A DNA stretch of 9,693 bases from Sulfurovum sp. (GTDB lineage Bacteria; Campylobacterota; Campylobacteria; Campylobacterales; Sulfurovaceae): positions 1 to 9,693 of the forward strand of contig DYTG01000064.1 in the NCBI GenBank assembly GCA_020726085.1, given 5' to 3'. The notes below the pieces were generated by a model that did no database searches, was not told where the DNA came from, and saw only the letters and a program-made list of their open reading frames with translations. The position numbers and the translations under genes were made by a program. Below are positions 5,900 through 9,693 of this stretch, piece after piece (positions within the stretch are counted from its first letter, which is position 1; the number at the start of each line of letters is the position of its first letter).

Positions 5900-6769
5900 T
5901 TAGAGTTGTCTATTGTTTTGGAGCAATCCACCAATCATCCCCTTAACGGCTGCTTGTAAGTCGGCAGGATAGATAACAAGTTTTGAGTTAGGACTCTTAC
6001 TAAGATGTTCCATAGCATCAATATATCTATCGCCCAACAAGAACATAGCAGGAAGCTCTCCGCCTTGCATGGCTTCGCCCAAACGTTTAATCGCTTCAGA
6101 TGATGCCGTCGCCAAAGCCACTTGTGCTTCTGCCTCTCTTTTAGCGGCTTCAAGTTTTCCTTGAGCTTCCAAAATAGCTGCATTTTTTAATCCCTCCGCT
6201 TGTGTCTCTACGGCTCTTCTCTCTCGCTCTGCTGCTGCTTGACGTTCCATAGAGGCTTGCATCGAATCGCTGGGATTGATGTCTTGAATCTCAATGGATT
6301 TGACGGTAATCCCCCAGTCTGCCACATCATCAAGGATTTGACTTTTGAGTTTGGTTTTGATTTGTTCTCGACTGCTCAAAGCATCATCAAGACTCATCTC
6401 GCCAATAATCGAACGAAGCGTGGTTTTGACCAATTGGCTAATAGCTAGTTTGTAATCCTCTACTCCATAGATTGCATCGCGTGGATTGGTGACACGAATA
6501 AAAGCAACAGCGTTAGTGATAATCACAACGTTATCGAGCGTAATAACCTCTTGCTTCTCCACGTCGAGGATAATATCTCTTGTATCAATTCGTACTTTGA
6601 TGGTATCCAAAAAGGGGGTAATGATATTAAGACCAGGGGTGATGGTGCGATTAAATTTACCCAATCGCTCAATAACCCACTCTTCACCTTGTGGGACGAT
6701 ATTGACCCCTTTGTACATTGTATAGACGATTGCACCGATTAAAAACAGCAGTATGTAAAAAATTTCCAT
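5900..6769 (-). CDS. qmcA: SPFH/stomatin-like membrane protein (QmcA type)
   Basis: SPFH proteins oligomerise at the inner membrane and are tied to membrane microdomains and quality control of membrane proteins, often with an NfeD partner. The 289 residues have one N-terminal helix (about 3-19), then the SPFH/Band-7 domain (about 21-180, with NIVPQGEEWVIERLGKFNRT and TPGLNIITPFLD). An Ala/Glu-rich coiled coil follows (about 183-235, RQAAAERERRAVETQAEG onward), then a C-terminal segment with YIDAMEHLSKSPNSKLVIYP. I chose ATG 6769-6767 because AAGGAG lies seven bases before it. The frame is open upstream to 6934, but that part lies inside nfeD and is not membrane-like. It is the second gene of the operon, 19 bp after nfeD. 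Confidence 0.93.
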   Translation of the reverse strand: MEIFYILLFLIGAIVYTMYKGVNIVPQGEEWVIERLGKFNRTITPGLNIITPFLDTIKVRIDTRDIILDVEKQEVITLDNVVIITNAVAFIRVTNPRDAIYGVEDYKLAISQLVKTTLRSIIGEMSLDDALSSREQIKTKLKSQILDDVADWGITVKSIEIQDINPSDSMQASMERQAAAERERRAVETQAEGLKNAAILEAQGKLEAAKREAEAQVALATASSEAIKRLGEAMQGGELPAMFLLGDRYIDAMEHLSKSPNSKLVIYPADLQAAVKGMIGGLLQNNRQL

Positions 6770-6788
6770 GATTTGACTCCTTTTTGAT

Positions 6789-7265
6789 TTAGTTTTGCAA
6801 AGGCTCTTGTGCCTTAACTTCTCGCACCATGAGCAACTGCCCTTTGACTTCCACGATGTGTATTCTTGCACCCTTTGGAATATCCTCTTTTGCTGAGGCA
6901 CTCCAGTGTTTGCTCCCCAAAACGGGAATATCAAACATCACTTTGCCCTTTTCATAGGCTCTTATCTCCTCCTCTACACGCCCCATGGTATCAAGCATAT
7001 TGTTGGATTGTCCTGCGGCACTGATGAGTCTGGTTCTAAAAAAGAGATACCATATCACAATAAAAGAAACCGAGAGACTTATCCAAATAATAAGCTCTGT
7101 ATTGATGCTTGTAACAAAGAAAAAGTCAATAATTCCCACAAAGATAAAAGCTATACCAAAAGCTAAGAATATGAAAGTAAACGATACTATCTCAAACACC
7201 ATTACAACAATACCGATAATGATCCAATGCCACCATGCAATTGCATGACTTAAAAATTCAATCAT
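6789..7265 (-). CDS. NfeD-family membrane protein
   Basis: Short NfeD proteins (158 residues here) are membrane partners of SPFH proteins. Three hydrophobic segments (about 13-30, 31-51 and 57-76) are followed by an OB-fold domain, about 88-155, with MLDTMGRVEEEIRAYEKGKV and DIPKGARIHIVEVKGQLLMV. It lacks the N-terminal ClpP-like serine protease of long NfeD proteins. ATG 7265 has a very strong ribosome site, GGGGAGG, a few bases upstream. The stop lies 19 bp before the qmcA start, and the qmcA ribosome site is in that gap, so the two genes are surely cotranscribed. Confidence 0.92.
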   Translation of the reverse strand: MIEFLSHAIAWWHWIIIGIVVMVFEIVSFTFIFLAFGIAFIFVGIIDFFFVTSINTELIIWISLSVSFIVIWYLFFRTRLISAAGQSNNMLDTMGRVEEEIRAYEKGKVMFDIPVLGSKHWSASAKEDIPKGARIHIVEVKGQLLMVREVKAQEPLQN

Positions 7266-7292
7266 CCTACCTCCCCTTATTCCATTATGCGT

Positions 7293-7298
7293 ATTTTA
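7293..7298 (-). promoter_or_regulatory. Candidate -10 box for nfeD-qmcA
   Basis: On the minus strand TAAAAT preceded by CAGG lies about 27 bases before the nfeD ATG. The match to TATAAT is five of six and there is no clear -35 box; the surrounding sequence is AT-rich and offers other weak candidates. Confidence 0.35.
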
Positions 7299-7366
7299 CC
7301 TGAATTTTCTATAATAAAACAATATACAAATCCTCTTTTATTACAATTTGATAAGCAACAATTGGC

Positions 7367-7372
7367 TATAAT
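7367..7372 (+). promoter_or_regulatory. Probable ilvC -10 box
   Basis: A perfect TATAAT preceded by ATTGGC lies 33 bases before the ilvC ATG, giving a leader of about 27 nt. TTGATA (7348-7353) is only 13 bases upstream and TTACAA (7341-7346) is 20, so neither is a good -35. No leader peptide or attenuator is visible. Confidence 0.65.
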
Positions 7373-7405
7373 CGCTCTACTTTTAAAATTTTTCAAGGAT
7401 AGATA

Positions 7406-8428
7406 ATGGCATTAAACGTTTATTATGACAAAGATTGTAATTTGGATTTGATCAAGTCCAAAAAAGTAGCGATGATTGGGTTTGGAAGCCAAGGTCATGC
7501 ACATGCAGAGAACCTAAGAGATAGCGGTGTAGAGGTTTGTGTAGGACTTAGAAAAGGTGGAAGCTCATGGGCAAAAGCACAGGCCAAAGGGTTTGAGGTG
7601 CTTACAGTAGCTGAAGCTACAGCCGCTAGTGATGTGGTTGTGATTTTGTTGCCCGATGAAAACCAAGCCGAGATTTACGCCAACGAGATTGCTCCCAACC
7701 TCAAAGAGGGTGCAACGATTTCATTTGGACATGGATTTTCTATTCATTACGGTAGAATCAAACCCGCTGCCAATATTAACGTCATGATGGTAGCTCCCAA
7801 AGCTCCTGGACATACTGTACGAAGTGAATTTGTAAAGGGCGGAGGGATTCCTGACCTTATTGCTATCCACGCTGATCCTAGCGGAAACACAAAAAATTTG
7901 GCATTGAGCTACGCATCGGCTATTGGTGGTGGTCGAACGGGTATCATTGAAACAACTTTCAAGGATGAGACTGAAACCGATCTTTTTGGCGAACAAGCCG
8001 TACTTTGCGGTGGCGTTACAGCACTCGTACAAGCTGGTTTTGAGACACTTACAGAAGCAGGTTACCCCGAAGAGATGGCATACTTTGAGTGTTTGCATGA
8101 GCTTAAACTTATTGTTGATTTGATGTTTGAAGGCGGTATTGCCGATATGCGTTACTCTATCTCCAACACCGCAGAGTACGGCGATATGGTAAGCGGGCCA
8201 CGAGTCGTAAACGAAAGCTCAAAAGTTGCCATGAAACAGATACTCAAAGAGATTCAAAACGGTCAATTTGCAAAAGATTTTGTACTCGAAGGTCAAGCAG
8301 GGTATCCACGCATGAACGCTGAACGAAACAACCTCAAAGCCCACCCCATTGAGGTAACAGGCAGACGATTAAGAGCCATGATGCCATGGATTAATGCCAA
8401 CAAAATCGTCAATCAAGAGACAAACTAA
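7406..8428 (+). CDS. ilvC: Ketol-acid reductoisomerase (class I)
   Basis: This enzyme isomerises and reduces 2-acetolactate or 2-aceto-2-hydroxybutyrate with NADPH and Mg2+, the second shared step of valine/leucine/isoleucine synthesis. The 340 residues fit the short class I form. The Rossmann motif GFGSQGHAHA spans 25-34, and the cofactor-specificity loop GLRKGGSSW spans 47-55, whose Arg and Ser residues favour NADPH. FGHG at 107-110 includes His109. The metal-binding set is Asp192 and Glu196 (TETDLFGEQ), Glu228 and Glu232 (FECLHELK). The second-domain SISNTAEYGD spans 251-260. The AAGGA ribosome site is six bases before ATG 7406. It stands alone, not next to ilvBN, and its stop overlaps the convergent methyltransferase gene by 4 bp. 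Confidence 0.98.
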   Translation: MALNVYYDKDCNLDLIKSKKVAMIGFGSQGHAHAENLRDSGVEVCVGLRKGGSSWAKAQAKGFEVLTVAEATAASDVVVILLPDENQAEIYANEIAPNLKEGATISFGHGFSIHYGRIKPAANINVMMVAPKAPGHTVRSEFVKGGGIPDLIAIHADPSGNTKNLALSYASAIGGGRTGIIETTFKDETETDLFGEQAVLCGGVTALVQAGFETLTEAGYPEEMAYFECLHELKLIVDLMFEGGIADMRYSISNTAEYGDMVSGPRVVNESSKVAMKQILKEIQNGQFAKDFVLEGQAGYPRMNAERNNLKAHPIEVTGRRLRAMMPWINANKIVNQETN

Positions 8429-9417
8429 ACTTTTTGAAGATGTATCATCTTAAATCTATCTCCCATCATAGTGGGGGCTAGAAGTGTTTTGATTCTATCG
8501 GCTTGTTGGGTGTAGTTTTTTTGTGAGGCTTGTTTGGCAAATCGTTCAAGCAAATCAATAATACCAAATCGAACCAACGCCCTAGCTTGTGTCTCGTACT
8601 TGACAAGTTGCACTCCCGCTTCACCAAAAGCATCTATCACATGGTCAAAATTGACATCAAAAGTAATATCACTCTTTTTAAATACCTCTTTTAGGCTTAA
8701 CGTCTCATCAAAAAGAGGCAACGTAGTGTGTGCTTGATAGATACGAATCGAAAAATCATTACGTACATACCGTTCACCGTAATCAAAACTCACAAAATCC
8801 AAACCTTTAGCACACTTTGCTACCGCTTTTGCAAACGCCTCATAGCCTACCGCAATCTCCCCTTTGCTTTGGTGATACCTAGAGGCTTTGTGAGCCAATG
8901 TCTCATCTATCACTTCCCATACTATTTGATGATTTTGAACGGTTGCCATACGGTTGTCATAAATAAGCTCACACGCAAAAGCATCAAAAATTTCATTGGA
9001 GACAAAAAAGGCATACTCCACGCTTATTACATCCAATGAGCTAAAAAATTCTACCTTAACATCCTCTCCAAAACGCTCTTTGATGTATTGTTTTTGCACC
9101 TCTTGCACTTTGGATTGGCGTTCTACTATAGCAAATTTCATGCTTTGTATCAGTGTGGGGTCGCAACTGTAGAGCCATTGGATCATATCGCAGATAAGAT
9201 AGCCTTGATGCGCACCAATCTCAATCAAATAGCCATTGCGTGGAATGTTACCTTGCACAATCTTTTGATAGACAAAATTGGCGATAGAGGCTCCAAAAAA
9301 GGAGCTTGTGCTTACGGCTGTATAAAAATCTCCGCCTTTGCCTATCGCTTTGAAGTTTTGGTAGTACCCCTCATTGCCGTAGAGCCACTCATTCATATAG
9401 TCACTAAAACTCATCAT
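8425..9417 (-). CDS. MidA/NDUFAF7-family SAM-dependent methyltransferase
   Basis: Family members (Pfam Methyltransf_28) include the mitochondrial NDUFAF7 protein-arginine methyltransferase of complex I assembly; the bacterial role is not settled. The 330 residues show the family motif GDFYTAVSTSSFFGASIA (29-46), SAM motif I IEIGAHQGYL (65-74), and SNEIFDAFACE (140-150). VSFDYGERY, near the middle, is the equivalent of the conserved YG motif. The protein is soluble. The start could be 9417 or the adjacent ATG at 9414. The ribosome site is weak (GAGAA about 12 bases upstream), and the start overlaps the end of the preceding gene, which suggests translational coupling. The frame is open to 9498 upstream, but that extension is Thr/Lys-rich and out of family. 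Confidence 0.88.
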   Translation of the reverse strand: MMSFSDYMNEWLYGNEGYYQNFKAIGKGGDFYTAVSTSSFFGASIANFVYQKIVQGNIPRNGYLIEIGAHQGYLICDMIQWLYSCDPTLIQSMKFAIVERQSKVQEVQKQYIKERFGEDVKVEFFSSLDVISVEYAFFVSNEIFDAFACELIYDNRMATVQNHQIVWEVIDETLAHKASRYHQSKGEIAVGYEAFAKAVAKCAKGLDFVSFDYGERYVRNDFSIRIYQAHTTLPLFDETLSLKEVFKKSDITFDVNFDHVIDAFGEAGVQLVKYETQARALVRFGIIDLLERFAKQASQKNYTQQADRIKTLLAPTMMGDRFKMIHLQKV

Positions 9418-9693
9418 TATTGCGGTGTTCTCTTCTTTTGTGTTTCTCTCTTTTGTCGCTTGTTGTGTCGCCGTTGTTGTCGTAGCGTTTTTTATCCCTT
9501 AGCTTGTTTTCGTCACTGGTGCGATTATTGGGATAGGTTGTGGTCTTTGGAGCTGGGTCTATCCTCTTTGGGTTTTCATGGGTGTAACGGTTGTTTGGTC
9601 TATTGGTTGTGTTGTTGGTGTTGTGTTGATTTGTGGGATTGTTATCATAGGTGTTGGGATTGTTTTTATCGGGACGGTGGTTGGGTCTATCGT
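9404..9693 (-). CDS. Asn-rich C-terminal tail of an unidentified protein (partial)
   Basis: One minus-strand frame is open from the window edge to a TAG at 9406-9404, giving 95 residues. It is extremely rich in Asn, Thr, Arg, Pro and Lys and almost free of hydrophobic residues (for example NNPNTYDNNPTNQHNTNNTT, then RPNNRYTHENPKRIDP). It ends in a charged KREKHKRREHRNNDEF. This looks like a disordered, basic tail of a longer protein encoded to the right. Short motifs recur imperfectly (RP-N, NNP, R-DP). It overlaps the methyltransferase start by 14 bp on the same strand, as in an operon. No domain is visible, so no function can be given. The other two minus frames are closed within this stretch. 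Confidence 0.55.
   Translation of the reverse strand, partial: DRPNHRPDKNNPNTYDNNPTNQHNTNNTTNRPNNRYTHENPKRIDPAPKTTTYPNNRTSDENKLRDKKRYDNNGDTTSDKREKHKRREHRNNDEF

Noticed and set aside
6770..6934. Extended N-terminus of the SPFH protein starting at 6934
   Set aside because: The extra 55 residues lie inside nfeD in another frame and do not look like SPFH sequence; AAGGAG seven bases before 6769 and the membrane helix just after it fix the start there.
1..9693. CRISPR array, tRNA, rRNA, phage or insertion sequence
   Set aside because: No regularly spaced repeats, no cloverleaf-like or rRNA-like sequence, no integrase or transposase reading frame, and no long terminal repeats were seen on either strand.

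Overview
The window looks like the chromosome of a Campylobacterota (epsilonproteobacterial) species, probably a hydrogen-oxidising or otherwise respiratory free-living one. The reasons are the moderate-to-low GC content, the style of the GuaB, IspA, KetoAcid-reductoisomerase (IlvC) and MidA-like proteins, promoters with a strong TATAAT box but poor -35 boxes, and a hypF gene for [NiFe]-hydrogenase maturation. The genus cannot be fixed by eye.

Layout, left to right. Positions 1-717 (minus) hold the N-terminal third of hypF, running off the left edge. Positions 718-1154 are non-coding and contain a REPIN-like pair of inverted hairpins (843-928). Positions 1155-1539 (plus) are an unrecognised gene broken by a frameshift at a six-T tract. 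guaB (1700-3145) is intact, with its own promoter. A cold-shock protein gene (3433-3651, TTG start) follows behind a leader of about 135 nt. ispA (3791-4645, minus) and a small two-helix membrane protein (4706-4927, plus) diverge from a 60-bp gap. A frameshifted orphan brnT-like toxin gene (about 4888-5266, minus) comes next, with no brnA. Then come a HIT-family hydrolase (5517-5870), the two-gene minus-strand operon nfeD-qmcA (7265 to 5900), ilvC (7406-8428), and a MidA/NDUFAF7-type methyltransferase (9417-8425, minus). The methyltransferase start overlaps the end of an Asn-rich partial gene that leaves the right edge.

Functionally this is mostly a set of independent housekeeping units: GMP synthesis (GuaB), isoprenoid chain elongation (IspA), branched-chain amino acid synthesis (IlvC), membrane quality control (NfeD/QmcA), RNA chaperoning (Csp) and hydrogenase maturation (HypF). 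Gene orientation alternates and operons are short. The accessory content is small: two decayed genes, one REPIN-like repeat and several short inverted repeats.

I did not find a convincing new multi-gene system. The items most worth a second look are the unusual HypF N-terminus (catalytic Arg replaced by Pro, and one zinc-finger module instead of two), the REPIN-like element, the two frameshifted genes, and the Asn-rich tail overlapping the methyltransferase.
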